In this document: in pieces, positions 1-11,108 of the stretch
Layout: each line of letters begins with the position of its first letter
How positions within the stretch are numbered: the first letter of the stretch is position 1
NCBI GenBank assembly: GCA_016869285.1
Contig: VGEN01000033.1
Coordinates: 1 to 33,671 of the forward strand
Direction: 5' to 3'
Length of the DNA stretch: 33,671 bases
DNA from: Alphaproteobacteria bacterium
GTDB lineage: Bacteria > Pseudomonadota > Alphaproteobacteria > SHVZ01
Translations under genes and position numbers: made by a program
Notes under the pieces: generated by a model
Databases searched by the model: none
What the model was told of the DNA's origin: nothing
What the model saw: only the letters and a program-made list of their open reading frames with translations

Positions 1-228
1 GTGCGCGAAGCCATCGAGGCGGCAGGCGCGACGCGCTTGTTCTTGCCTCCCTATAGCCCGGACTTCAACCCAATCGAGCAAGCCTTTGCCAAGCTGAAGG
101 CCTATCTGCGAAAGGTGGCCGCACGAACCAAGGACGCCCTATGGCAGGCCATCGCTGACGCTCTCGACGCCTTCACACCACACGAATGCGCCAACTACTT
201 TCGAAACTCAGGCTATGAACCAGAATGA
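1..228 (+). CDS. IS630-type transposase, C-terminal part (cut by window edge)
   Basis: This is the last 75 codons of a DDE transposase; the true start lies to the left of the window, and the GTG at base 1 is only the first codon seen. The block PPYSPDFNPIEQAFAKLK is the hallmark of the IS630/Tc1-like C-terminus. The Glu in NPIEQ (residue 26 of the visible part) is expected to be the third catalytic acid. The reading frame is clean to the TGA at 226-228, so this end looks intact, but the rest of the element cannot be judged. The function (cut-and-paste transposition at TA sites) is family knowledge. Confidence 0.9.
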   Translation: MREAIEAAGATRLFLPPYSPDFNPIEQAFAKLKAYLRKVAARTKDALWQAIADALDAFTPHECANYFRNSGYEPE

Positions 229-243
229 TCGGAAAATGCTCTA
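229..243. mobile_element. probable right end of the IS630 element
   Basis: Between the transposase stop and the neighbouring gene lies cggaaaatgctcta, whose complement begins TAGAGCATTTTC. IS630 elements end a few bases after the transposase stop and insert at TA, and a TA is present at 242-243. The matching left inverted repeat is outside the window, so the boundary is inferred from position and general resemblance to IS630 ends. Confidence 0.4.
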
Positions 244-247
244 GCTC

Positions 248-604
248 CTACTTCACCTTGGCGGGGGCGGGCGGCTTCGGCGGCGCCGTTGCCGGTCGTG
301 CCGGTTGCTTCGGCGGCGGTTCGTCGCGTTCCGCCTCGGACTCCGCCTTCGGCTGCGGACGATCGGCTTCCTCTTCGAGGAAGGCTGCGATATCGGCGAT
401 GATCCGCCGCGTCATCTCCGCCAGCACCAGTGCCAGCACGACACCGCCGGTCCAGAATGCAGCGGTCTTGATTGCCCAATCGAACTGGCCGAGATAGCCG
501 AGCGCCTCAAGGCTCGCCATGCCTCCGACGTAGAAGATGGCGACCGCCATCGCCGCTGCGCCGATCGCTTTCAGAATTCCAACTATGCCCATGCGCGCTC
601 TCAT
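248..604 (-). CDS. small membrane protein with Pro/Ala-rich cytoplasmic tail
   Basis: The 118-residue protein has two hydrophobic segments: about residues 7-38, rich in Ala/Gly/Val, and about 48-68. A charged tail follows, with an acidic stretch (EEEADRPQPKAESEAERDE) and a Pro/Ala/Lys-rich end. I recognise no family. The frame stays open far upstream, but the hydrophobic start at 604, or the second ATG at 592 preceded by GAGAG, makes better protein sense than longer versions that run into recN. It diverges from recN across 87 bp, and its stop lies a few bases from the IS630 end, so the insertion just missed the gene or trimmed its last codons. Confidence 0.6.
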   Translation of the reverse strand: MRARMGIVGILKAIGAAAMAVAIFYVGGMASLEALGYLGQFDWAIKTAAFWTGGVVLALVLAEMTRRIIADIAAFLEEEADRPQPKAESEAERDEPPPKQPARPATAPPKPPAPAKVK

Positions 605-691
605 CGGCTGCCGAATCAACTTGAGCTTACAGAAAAGGCCGTCGCTGCGCGATTGCCACCCGGCGATGCCTTTGGCACCCTCCGCCCGGCG

Positions 692-4464
<3,773 letters not shown>

Positions 4465-4466
4465 GG

Positions 4467-4483
4467 CCGCGCCTCACGCGCGG
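4467..4483. terminator. short hairpin between convergent ligA and uvrD
   Basis: CCGCGC (4467-4472) and GCGCGG (4478-4483) form a perfect 6-bp stem with a 5-base loop. The hairpin spans the 9-bp gap between the two stop codons and runs into the last codons of uvrD. There is no T tract on either strand, so intrinsic termination is doubtful. Confidence 0.3.
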
Positions 4484-6720
4484 TCGACGAAACTGTCCAT
4501 GACCTTCTTCATGCCCGAATGCTCGAACTCGATCTCGAGCTTGTCGCCGTCGATGGCGCGGACGGTGCCGTAGCCGAACTTTTGGTGGAAGACGCGGGCG
4601 CCCGCCTCGAATGAGGCCGCGCGCTTCGACGAGATCGCGACCCCGTGGCCCTCGAGCAGCGGCGCCTGCCGGCGCGGCTGCGACATCCACGGCGTCGGCG
4701 GGCGCGACTCATAGGCCGAGCCCCAGCCGCTGAAACCGCCACCGCCGACGCCGGCACCGCCAAAGAGCCCGCTCTCGGCCTCGACCTCGATCGCGTCTTT
4801 CGGCAGCTCGCCGATGAAGCGCGACGGCAGGCTCGACTGCCACATATTGTGGATTCGCCGGTTGGCGGCATGGGTGACGAAGGCCCGCCGCCGCGCCCGG
4901 GTCAGGCCGACATAGGCGAGCCGGCGCTCCTCCTCGAGCCCGGCATTGCCGGACTCGTCGAGCGCGCGCGGATGCGGGAAGAGCCCCTCCTCCCAGCCCG
5001 GCAGGAAGATCGTATCGAATTCGAGCCCCTTCGCCGCATGCAAGGTCATCAGGCTGATCTGCTGGTCGGGGGAGACATCCTCGGTGTCGGTCACCAGCGC
5101 CACATGCTCGAGAAACGATGCCAGGCTCTCGAACTCGCCGATCGCTCGCACGAGCTCCTTCAGGTTTTCGAGCCGGCCGGGCGCCTCGGCGGACTTGTCC
5201 TGCTGCCAGAATGAAGTGTAGCCCGACTCGTCCAGCACCGTCTGTGCCAGGTCGGCGGCGCTGACGCCGTCCGACATCGCCCGCCACCGCGCGAAGTCCT
5301 CGATCAGGCTCGAGATCGCGCGCCTCGCCGCCGGCTTAAGCTCGTCGGTGGCGGCGATTGCGGAAGCTGCGGCGAGCAGCGGCATCCCGCGGCCCCGCGC
5401 GAGCTTGTGCAGCGTCTGCACAGTCGTCAGGCCGATACCGCGCTTCGGCGTGTTGACGATACGCTCAAAGGCGAGGTCGTCGTCCGGCTGGATGACGACG
5501 CGGAGATAGGCGAGAGCATCGCGGACCTCAAGTCGCTCATAGAAGCGCTGGCCGCCGATCACGCGATAGTTGAGGCCGAGCGTGATGAAGCGCTCCTCGA
5601 ACTCGCGCGTCTGGAAGCCGGCACGCACCAGAATTGCGATCTCGCCGAGGCTGAGCCCCTTGCGCTGAAGCGCCTCGATCTCCTCTCCGACCCGCCGCGC
5701 CTCGTCCTCGCCGTCCCAGACGGCCGTGACCTTGACGTTGTCGCCGGCCTCGGCCTCGGTCCACAGCGTCTTGCCGAGGCGATCGCGGTTGTGTGCGATC
5801 AGATGCGAGGCGGCAGCGAGGATCGCCGGGGTCGAACGGTAGTTCTGCTCGAGGCGGATCACGCGCGCGCCGGGGAAATCGGTCTCGAAGCGCAGGATGT
5901 TGCCGATCTCCGCACCGCGCCACCCATAGATCGACTGGTCCTCGTCGCCGACGCAGCAGATGTTGTGGCGCCCCTGAGCGAGAAGACGCAGCCAGAGATA
6001 CTGGGCGACGTTGGTGTCCTGATACTCATCGACCAGCAGGTAGCGGAACTGCCGCTGGTACTGCGCCAGCACCTCCGCCTCGGCCTGGAAAAGCTGCACC
6101 GTGTGCATCAGGAGGTCGCCGAAATCCGCGGCGTTCAGCGTCTTCAGGCGCTGCTGATAAGCTGCATAGATCGTCGGCAGCTTGCCGCCGGCGAGATCGC
6201 CCGCCTCCGCCGCGCCGATCTTCTCCGGCAGCAATGCCCGGTCCTTCCAACGCTGGATCACGGTCATCAGCGCGCGCGCCGGCCAGCGCTTGTCGTCGAT
6301 GCCCTCGGCCTCAAGCACCTGCTTCAGCAGGCGGACCTGGTCGTCGGTGTCGAGGATGGTGAAGTTCGACTTGAGGCCGACCAGCTCCGCATGCTTGCGG
6401 AGGATGCGCGTGCAAAGCGAGTGGAAGGTGCCGAGCCAGACCTGCTCGACCGATGGCCCGATGATGTTGGCGACGCGCTCGCGCATCTCGCGGGCCGCCT
6501 TGTTGGTGAAGGTGACGGCGAGGATGTTCCAGGGCCGCGCCGCGCCCGCAGCGAGCAGATGCGCGAGCCTCGTCGTCAGCACCCTCGTCTTGCCGGTGCC
6601 GGCGCCGGCCAGCACCAGGACCGGACCCTCCACCGCCTCGACGGCGCGGCGCTGTGCGTCGTTGAGGCCGGTGAGATAGGGTGGAAGCTGTGGCGCGGCC
6701 GGCAGCGGCTGAGAAGTCAT
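4474..6720 (-). CDS. uvrD: ATP-dependent DNA helicase UvrD/PcrA
   Basis: The 748-residue superfamily 1A helicase unwinds DNA 3' to 5' in nucleotide excision and mismatch repair. Motif I (AGAGTGKT, residues 38-45), motif Ia (AVTFTNKAAREM), the Walker B VDEYQDTN, motif III (GDEDQSIYGWRGA), motif IV (LEQNYRST), motif V (LMTLHAAKGLEF) and motif VI (YVGLTRARR) are all readable. The C-terminal 40 residues (RVFHQKFGYGTV...) are the PcrA/UvrD Tudor-like RNA-polymerase-contact module. The frame extends upstream, but ATG at 6720 gives a normal N-terminus reaching the Q motif (LNDAQRRAVEA). Its start is 31 bp after the diguanylate cyclase stop, so the two may be co-transcribed. Its 3' end faces ligA. 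Confidence 0.96.
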   Translation of the reverse strand: MTSQPLPAAPQLPPYLTGLNDAQRRAVEAVEGPVLVLAGAGTGKTRVLTTRLAHLLAAGAARPWNILAVTFTNKAAREMRERVANIIGPSVEQVWLGTFHSLCTRILRKHAELVGLKSNFTILDTDDQVRLLKQVLEAEGIDDKRWPARALMTVIQRWKDRALLPEKIGAAEAGDLAGGKLPTIYAAYQQRLKTLNAADFGDLLMHTVQLFQAEAEVLAQYQRQFRYLLVDEYQDTNVAQYLWLRLLAQGRHNICCVGDEDQSIYGWRGAEIGNILRFETDFPGARVIRLEQNYRSTPAILAAASHLIAHNRDRLGKTLWTEAEAGDNVKVTAVWDGEDEARRVGEEIEALQRKGLSLGEIAILVRAGFQTREFEERFITLGLNYRVIGGQRFYERLEVRDALAYLRVVIQPDDDLAFERIVNTPKRGIGLTTVQTLHKLARGRGMPLLAAASAIAATDELKPAARRAISSLIEDFARWRAMSDGVSAADLAQTVLDESGYTSFWQQDKSAEAPGRLENLKELVRAIGEFESLASFLEHVALVTDTEDVSPDQQISLMTLHAAKGLEFDTIFLPGWEEGLFPHPRALDESGNAGLEEERRLAYVGLTRARRRAFVTHAANRRIHNMWQSSLPSRFIGELPKDAIEVEAESGLFGGAGVGGGGFSGWGSAYESRPPTPWMSQPRRQAPLLEGHGVAISSKRAASFEAGARVFHQKFGYGTVRAIDGDKLEIEFEHSGMKKVMDSFVDRA

Positions 6721-6751
6721 GGCGCCAATATAGGGCGGGAGACGGCCGAAT

Positions 6752-7780
6752 CTAAGCCGCGGTCTCGTCCTCGACGACCAGCCGGTTGCGGCCCTGACGC
6801 TTAGCGGCATAGAGAGCCGAATCGGCCCGGGCGATAAGCGCGGCAGGCGCCTCGCCCGGACGAAACAGCGCCGCCCCGATCGAGATCGTGATGCCGCCAA
6901 GCTCCTCGCCGGTGTTGCGGCGGACGATCTTGCGCGCGGCAAGCGTCGTGCGGATACGTTCGGCAATCGGCCGCCCCGCAGACAGGGTTGTCCTGGGCAA
7001 GACGACCGCGAACTCCTCGCCGCCGTAGCGCGCCGGCAAGTCCCCTTGCCGGACGCAGTCGGTCAGGGTGCGTGCCACCAGCCGCAGCACCTGGTCGCCG
7101 AGTTGGTGTCCATGGGTGTCGTTGAAGCGCTTGAAGTGGTCGATATCGACCATCAGCAGCGTCAGCGGCTCGCCGTCCGAGGTCGCCGCTTTAGTAGCAC
7201 CGCGCATTGTGTAATCGAAGCGCTTGCGGTTGGCGATTCCGGTGAGACCGTCGGTTTCCGCCTGCTCGCGCGCTTCACCCAGGCTCCGGCGGAGCGTATC
7301 GATCTCCGAGCCCGCTGCCTTCAGATGCGCCTGCATCTCGCGATTGAGGGAGGCCATGCGGTGAGTCTCGTCGACCAGGCGCGAGACGATGCCGCCGATA
7401 TCGCCGCCCTTCAGCGCGCTCTCGGCATCGGCAAGCGCGCCGCCATAGGCCTCCGCGCCGCGTGCCTGCGCCGATACGCGCTCCGTCAGGCGTGCGAGCA
7501 GAGCATCGACGGTCTCCGACGCCTCCATCACCTCTGCTGCCTCGGCTTCCTGGCCGAAAAAACGCCGGTGAATCTCCTCGGAGAAGGCCGCATCGATCGC
7601 CCGGCCGTCCCCAACGAGGCGGTCGACCGCAGTCTTCAGGGATGCCGGGCGGTTGGCGAAGTAGCAAAACCAGACAAGGAAGTTCTCCGGCGTCGGCGGG
7701 ATGCCGAGCACGGCCATGCGCGATAGCGCATTGCGGGCACAGAACTCCGTCTGCTCCCGGTTATGCTCATTGCCCCCCAA
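6752..7780 (-). CDS. diguanylate cyclase (GGDEF domain) with TTG start
   Basis: The 342-residue protein has an all-helical N-terminal half with no transmembrane segment (about 1-170, with a coiled-coil-like stretch at 140-175) and a C-terminal GGDEF domain from about residue 177 (DGLTGIANRKRFD). The active-site variant is GGEEF (253-257), compatible with c-di-GMP synthesis from two GTP. An I-site RxxD (Arg244-Asp247) lies exactly five residues upstream, so product inhibition is likely. The start is TTG at 7780. A clear GGAGG (minus strand, bases 7795-7791) lies 10 bases upstream, and the next in-frame ATG (residue 22) would cut conserved-looking sequence. It is soluble, so the signal it senses is unknown. 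Confidence 0.93.
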   Translation of the reverse strand: MGGNEHNREQTEFCARNALSRMAVLGIPPTPENFLVWFCYFANRPASLKTAVDRLVGDGRAIDAAFSEEIHRRFFGQEAEAAEVMEASETVDALLARLTERVSAQARGAEAYGGALADAESALKGGDIGGIVSRLVDETHRMASLNREMQAHLKAAGSEIDTLRRSLGEAREQAETDGLTGIANRKRFDYTMRGATKAATSDGEPLTLLMVDIDHFKRFNDTHGHQLGDQVLRLVARTLTDCVRQGDLPARYGGEEFAVVLPRTTLSAGRPIAERIRTTLAARKIVRRNTGEELGGITISIGAALFRPGEAPAALIARADSALYAAKRQGRNRLVVEDETAA

Positions 7781-7790
7781 CGGCCGACTA

Positions 7791-7795
7791 CCTCC
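7791..7795 (-). promoter_or_regulatory. ribosome binding site deciding the TTG start of the GGDEF gene
   Basis: The minus strand reads GGAGG here, 10 bases before TTG at 7780. No ATG or GTG in frame has a comparable site, so the sequence itself favours the TTG start. Confidence 0.7.
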
Positions 7796-7840
7796 GGTTT
7801 TCCCCTACACTCCGTCAGGTAGCCGTTCGGCGGCGCGGAC

Positions 7841-8332
7841 TCAAGCCCGCAGCGCTGCCTTCGGCTGGCCGACGGCTCGCCCGATCTCGGCAGGCAGACC
7901 GCGGGCGCGATCCCGCGCCACTGCCTCGTCGAGGCGCGGGCGCAGCTCCCCCGGGAACGGTGCCGACCTCCGCGTCCCGAGGTCGACGTTGAGGCCGAGG
8001 AACTCGCCGGTGGCAGCGCGATAGCCCTTCTGGGCGTGAAACATCTCGAGGAAATAGCGAAGCTTCCGCTCGCCCGCCTCCACCACCCAGCAGTCGAAAC
8101 GGAGCGGATCGCCTTCGAGCACCTCCCGCCCGTTGGTGACATGTGCCTCGACCACGAAGAAGCCATGATTGGTCGCCTCGCGATGCGCGTGTCCGAGGCC
8201 GAGGCGATCGAATACGACGTCGCTCGCCCGGTCGAAGGCGAGGACGTAGTAGGCGACATTCATGTGGCCGTTGTAGTCGATCCATTCCGGCCGGACATGA
8301 TCGCGATAGTCGGCGAGCCATGAGATGGTCAT
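7841..8332 (-). CDS. hot-dog fold acyl-CoA thioesterase-like protein
   Basis: The 163-residue protein belongs to the 4-hydroxybenzoyl-CoA thioesterase/YbgC-like hot-dog family. The RPEWIDYNGHMN block (residues 14-25) contains the usual Asp/Asn-Gly-His-Met active-site loop. It is followed by the long helix and a five-stranded sheet pattern (FFVVEAHVTNGREV..., LRFDCWVVE...). The WIDYNGHM form resembles the thioesterase domain found with carnitine dehydrogenases (betainyl-CoA thioesterase), but the substrate cannot be read from sequence. The last 30 residues are a charged tail. It precedes the GGDEF gene by 60 bp on the same strand and diverges from the BASS transporter across 53 bp. Confidence 0.85.
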   Translation of the reverse strand: MTISWLADYRDHVRPEWIDYNGHMNVAYYVLAFDRASDVVFDRLGLGHAHREATNHGFFVVEAHVTNGREVLEGDPLRFDCWVVEAGERKLRYFLEMFHAQKGYRAATGEFLGLNVDLGTRRSAPFPGELRPRLDEAVARDRARGLPAEIGRAVGQPKAALRA

Positions 8333-8385
8333 GGCACTTCGTGTAGCGTATTGGCCCTGCCCTCGAAAGCCGCTAGCGTCCGGTC

Positions 8386-9327
8386 ATGCTCGCAGGCGCC
8401 TTCGGCTGGCTCGGCCGTCACGGCAAGGCCGTGCTGGCCGCGGGAATCTTCCTCGGGCTTGCACTACCTCCCTTAGCCGAGCTCCTACGGCCGCTGCTGA
8501 CGCCATCGGTCGTGGCGCTGCTCGCCCTTACCTTCCTTCGGATGGACTGGGCGACAGTCGCGGGTCACCTCCGGCGCCCGCTGCCGGCCTTCCTTCTGAT
8601 CGTCTGGTTGCTGATTGCCTCGCCAGCGCTGGTGGCCCTGGCCACACGAATCGCCGGGTTGCCGGCCGGGCTTGCCGAGGCCATGCTGCTCTGGGCCGCT
8701 TCGCCGCCGCTGATCGCCGCGCCGTCGATCGCGGTGCTTCTCGGGCTCGACGGTGCGCTGGCTTTGGTCGGAACGGCCGTCGCCACTTTCGCCATGCTGC
8801 TGACTCTCCCGCCGCTGGTGCTCCTGCTCGCGGGCATAGATCTCGGCCTCGACCCGGGCCAGCTCCTGCTCAGGCTGGCGCTGCTCACCTTTGGCGCTCT
8901 GGCGATGGCGCTGGCCGTCCGACGTCTCGCCGGGTCGGCTGCCATTGCCGCCCATCCCGAGCGAATCGATGGTGCCATCGTTCTGACACTCCTTCTTTTC
9001 GCGATTGCGGCGATGGACGGCATCACGGCCGAGGCTTTCGCCGAGCCGCTTCGCGTCGCCGGCTTCATCGCCGCAGCCTTCGCCGCAAACCTGTCATTCC
9101 AGGCGCTGGGGGCTGCCGCCTTCGCGAGGCTGCCGCGCCGAACCGCGCTTGCGCTCGGAATCACCAGCGGCAACCGCAACCTCGCCATACTCGTAGGATC
9201 GCTCGGCGCCTCGGTGCCGCCGGACGTTTTCCTCTATTTCGCCGTCGGCCAATTGCCTATCTATCTGCTGCCGGGCTTGCTCGCCCCGATCTACCGAAGG
9301 CTGGCCGGCACGCAACCAAGGCGATAG
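8386..9327 (+). CDS. bile acid:sodium symporter (BASS) family membrane transporter
   Basis: The 313-residue protein is nearly all membrane: about nine or ten hydrophobic helices, with short basic loops such as RRPLPAF, RRLAGSAA and RLPRRT. The loop ITSGNRNLAILVG (about residues 260-272) matches the conserved GNRN-type crossover motif of BASS and related arsenite/organic-anion carriers. The likely role is sodium- or proton-coupled uptake or efflux of an organic anion; the substrate is not deducible. The ATG at 8386 is the only start consistent with the first hydrophobic helix. It is followed 44 bp later by the TPR gene on the same strand and may head that small operon. Confidence 0.8.
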   Translation: MLAGAFGWLGRHGKAVLAAGIFLGLALPPLAELLRPLLTPSVVALLALTFLRMDWATVAGHLRRPLPAFLLIVWLLIASPALVALATRIAGLPAGLAEAMLLWAASPPLIAAPSIAVLLGLDGALALVGTAVATFAMLLTLPPLVLLLAGIDLGLDPGQLLLRLALLTFGALAMALAVRRLAGSAAIAAHPERIDGAIVLTLLLFAIAAMDGITAEAFAEPLRVAGFIAAAFAANLSFQALGAAAFARLPRRTALALGITSGNRNLAILVGSLGASVPPDVFLYFAVGQLPIYLLPGLLAPIYRRLAGTQPRR

Positions 9328-9371
9328 GGGGAGCTGTGACGCGTTCGCCCGCAAGGGACCGATTCTAGGGC

Positions 9372-11108
9372 ATGGCCAGCGCGCTTTCGAAGACGCGCGG
9401 CGGCGGAGCCTGGGCACGACGCGGGCTGATCCTGCTGGGCTCGGGCGTAGCGGCGATCGGCTCCTACGCGCTGACGCTCGGCGATCCGCCGGCAGTACGC
9501 GACATGGTCGCGCAGGGAACCGCCGTCTTCGGCGTCATCTGCGTGTTCATCGACATGTGGATGTCGCGGCGCATCCGACGCGGCGGCGGTGTCACCGCGA
9601 TCCGCACCGGCGTCGGCACCGGTGCAAAAGCCGCCGGCAGCCGGTACTGGGTCCAGGCCGACGGCATGCGATTCGTGCAGCGCTTCGACGACGCCAACAA
9701 GCTCTACAAGGAAGCCATTTCGCTCTTTCGCGAGGCCAAGGACCCGCAGGGCCTGGGGCTCTTCATGATTGGCCAGGGCGAAACAGCGGAGATGCAGACG
9801 CGCTTCGACGACGCCCAGCGCCTCTATGCCGACGCGCAGCAGCAATTCATCGAAGCCAAGGACGACCGCGGTCAGATCCGCGCGCTACTGCTGCAGGGCC
9901 GGGCGCAGGCGAGGCAGAGCGCGCTCGACGGCGCCCGCGGCTTCTACGACCAGGCGCGCGAGATCTCGGTGCGCAGCGGCGACCGCTACTCCGAAGGCGA
10001 GGCCAGCCTCGGCGTCGCCGAGATCGCGGCGCGGCAGACCAAGAGCGACGAGGCGATGACCGGGTTCGACTTCGCCCGCTTCGCCTTCAGCCAGTCGGGC
10101 GACCGCTCCGGCGAGGCGCACGCCCTCACCTGCCGTGCCGATATCGATCGTGCAAGGCGATCGAGCGGCGAAGCGGTGACACGCTACGAGCGCGCTCTTA
10201 CCATCTACAAGACGGTCAGCGATCCGATCGGCGAAGGCATCGTCCGTCAATCCCTCGCCGAGATCATGCGGATAATGGAGCGGCCGCGCGAGGCGCGTGA
10301 CTCGGCGATGGCGGCGGTCGAGCAGTTCAAGATCGCCGGCCGGCGCTTCGGCGAAGGAGAGCTCCTCTCGGGTCGCGGCGACATCAAGCGAGGCACCTTC
10401 CGCTTCGTCAATGCGCGGTCCTCCGCCGCTCAATGCGCCGCGCTCTTCGTCGAGGGCAAGGACAAGCAAGGCGAAGCGCGCGTCCATATCGGCATCGCCG
10501 AGCTCGAGCGCCTTATCGGCAATCTCAACGAGGCGCGCAGCCAGTACGAGAAGGGCCGCGCGATCGGCCGCAGCGTGCAGGACCCCGTCATCGAGGCGGA
10601 GGCGATGAAGGGCCTCGGCCATATCGAACGCCAGGGCGGCAGTACGCGCCAGGCGCATGAGCTGATGCGCGGCGCCTATACGCTCTACCGGGCCATCGGC
10701 GGGCAGCGCGAGCAAGCACAGGCGCTGCTCGATCTGGGTCAGCTCGACGGCCTGCTCGAGAACTACGATCTCGCCAAGGTCAACTTTACCCACGCGCGCG
10801 CGATGTTCGGGCGCATCGGCGACCGTGCCGGCGAAGCCACGTCGATGCGCGCCATCGGCGATCTGGACGCCGCCCGCGGCCGGTTGGATGCCGCCTGCGT
10901 CGCCTATGGCGAGGCGCGCATGCTCTACCAGATGATCGGCGACCGCGTGGCCGAGGCGGACGTGCTGACCATGGTCGGCATCGCCTGCGTCGAGAGCGAG
11001 CGCCAGACCGCGGTCTCGGCGATCAACTACGCCGCCCGCCTCTACCGTGCCGTTGGTTGCGTCGAGTGGCAGCGCCGCCTCCTCGCCTATCTCGGCCGCC
11101 TCCGCTGA
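9372..11108 (+). CDS. membrane-anchored protein with twelve 40-residue TPR units
   Basis: The 578-residue protein has two hydrophobic helices near the N-terminus (about 17-36 and 45-63). The remaining 477 residues form a helical-repeat domain. From residue 102 to the end the sequence divides, with no gap or insertion, into eleven units of exactly 40 residues and a final 37-residue one. Each has the pattern A..Y..A...F...GD..GEA......G.... (for example the RFDDANKLYKEA and RGRLDAACVAYGEA units). This is the TPR_12/LGN-like 40-residue version of the tetratricopeptide repeat, a protein-protein interaction scaffold. Partner and function are unknown. Its stop shares a base with the start of the next gene (TGATG), so the downstream secreted glycosidase is probably made with it. 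Confidence 0.85.
   Translation: MASALSKTRGGGAWARRGLILLGSGVAAIGSYALTLGDPPAVRDMVAQGTAVFGVICVFIDMWMSRRIRRGGGVTAIRTGVGTGAKAAGSRYWVQADGMRFVQRFDDANKLYKEAISLFREAKDPQGLGLFMIGQGETAEMQTRFDDAQRLYADAQQQFIEAKDDRGQIRALLLQGRAQARQSALDGARGFYDQAREISVRSGDRYSEGEASLGVAEIAARQTKSDEAMTGFDFARFAFSQSGDRSGEAHALTCRADIDRARRSSGEAVTRYERALTIYKTVSDPIGEGIVRQSLAEIMRIMERPREARDSAMAAVEQFKIAGRRFGEGELLSGRGDIKRGTFRFVNARSSAAQCAALFVEGKDKQGEARVHIGIAELERLIGNLNEARSQYEKGRAIGRSVQDPVIEAEAMKGLGHIERQGGSTRQAHELMRGAYTLYRAIGGQREQAQALLDLGQLDGLLENYDLAKVNFTHARAMFGRIGDRAGEATSMRAIGDLDAARGRLDAACVAYGEARMLYQMIGDRVAEADVLTMVGIACVESERQTAVSAINYAARLYRAVGCVEWQRRLLAYLGRLR
9675..11105 (+). repeat. twelve tandem TPR-coding units of 120 bp
   Basis: The coding sequence for residues 102-578 is divisible into units of 120 bases (last 111) in perfect register. 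At the DNA level the units are diverged; only the GCGA-rich segment coding GDR.GEA is visibly similar between copies. The array is therefore an old duplication, not recent slippage. Confidence 0.75.

Noticed and set aside
9675..11105. CRISPR-like or satellite repeat because of the 120-bp period
   Set aside because: The period is that of the TPR protein units; the DNA copies are diverged and in frame, with no spacers.
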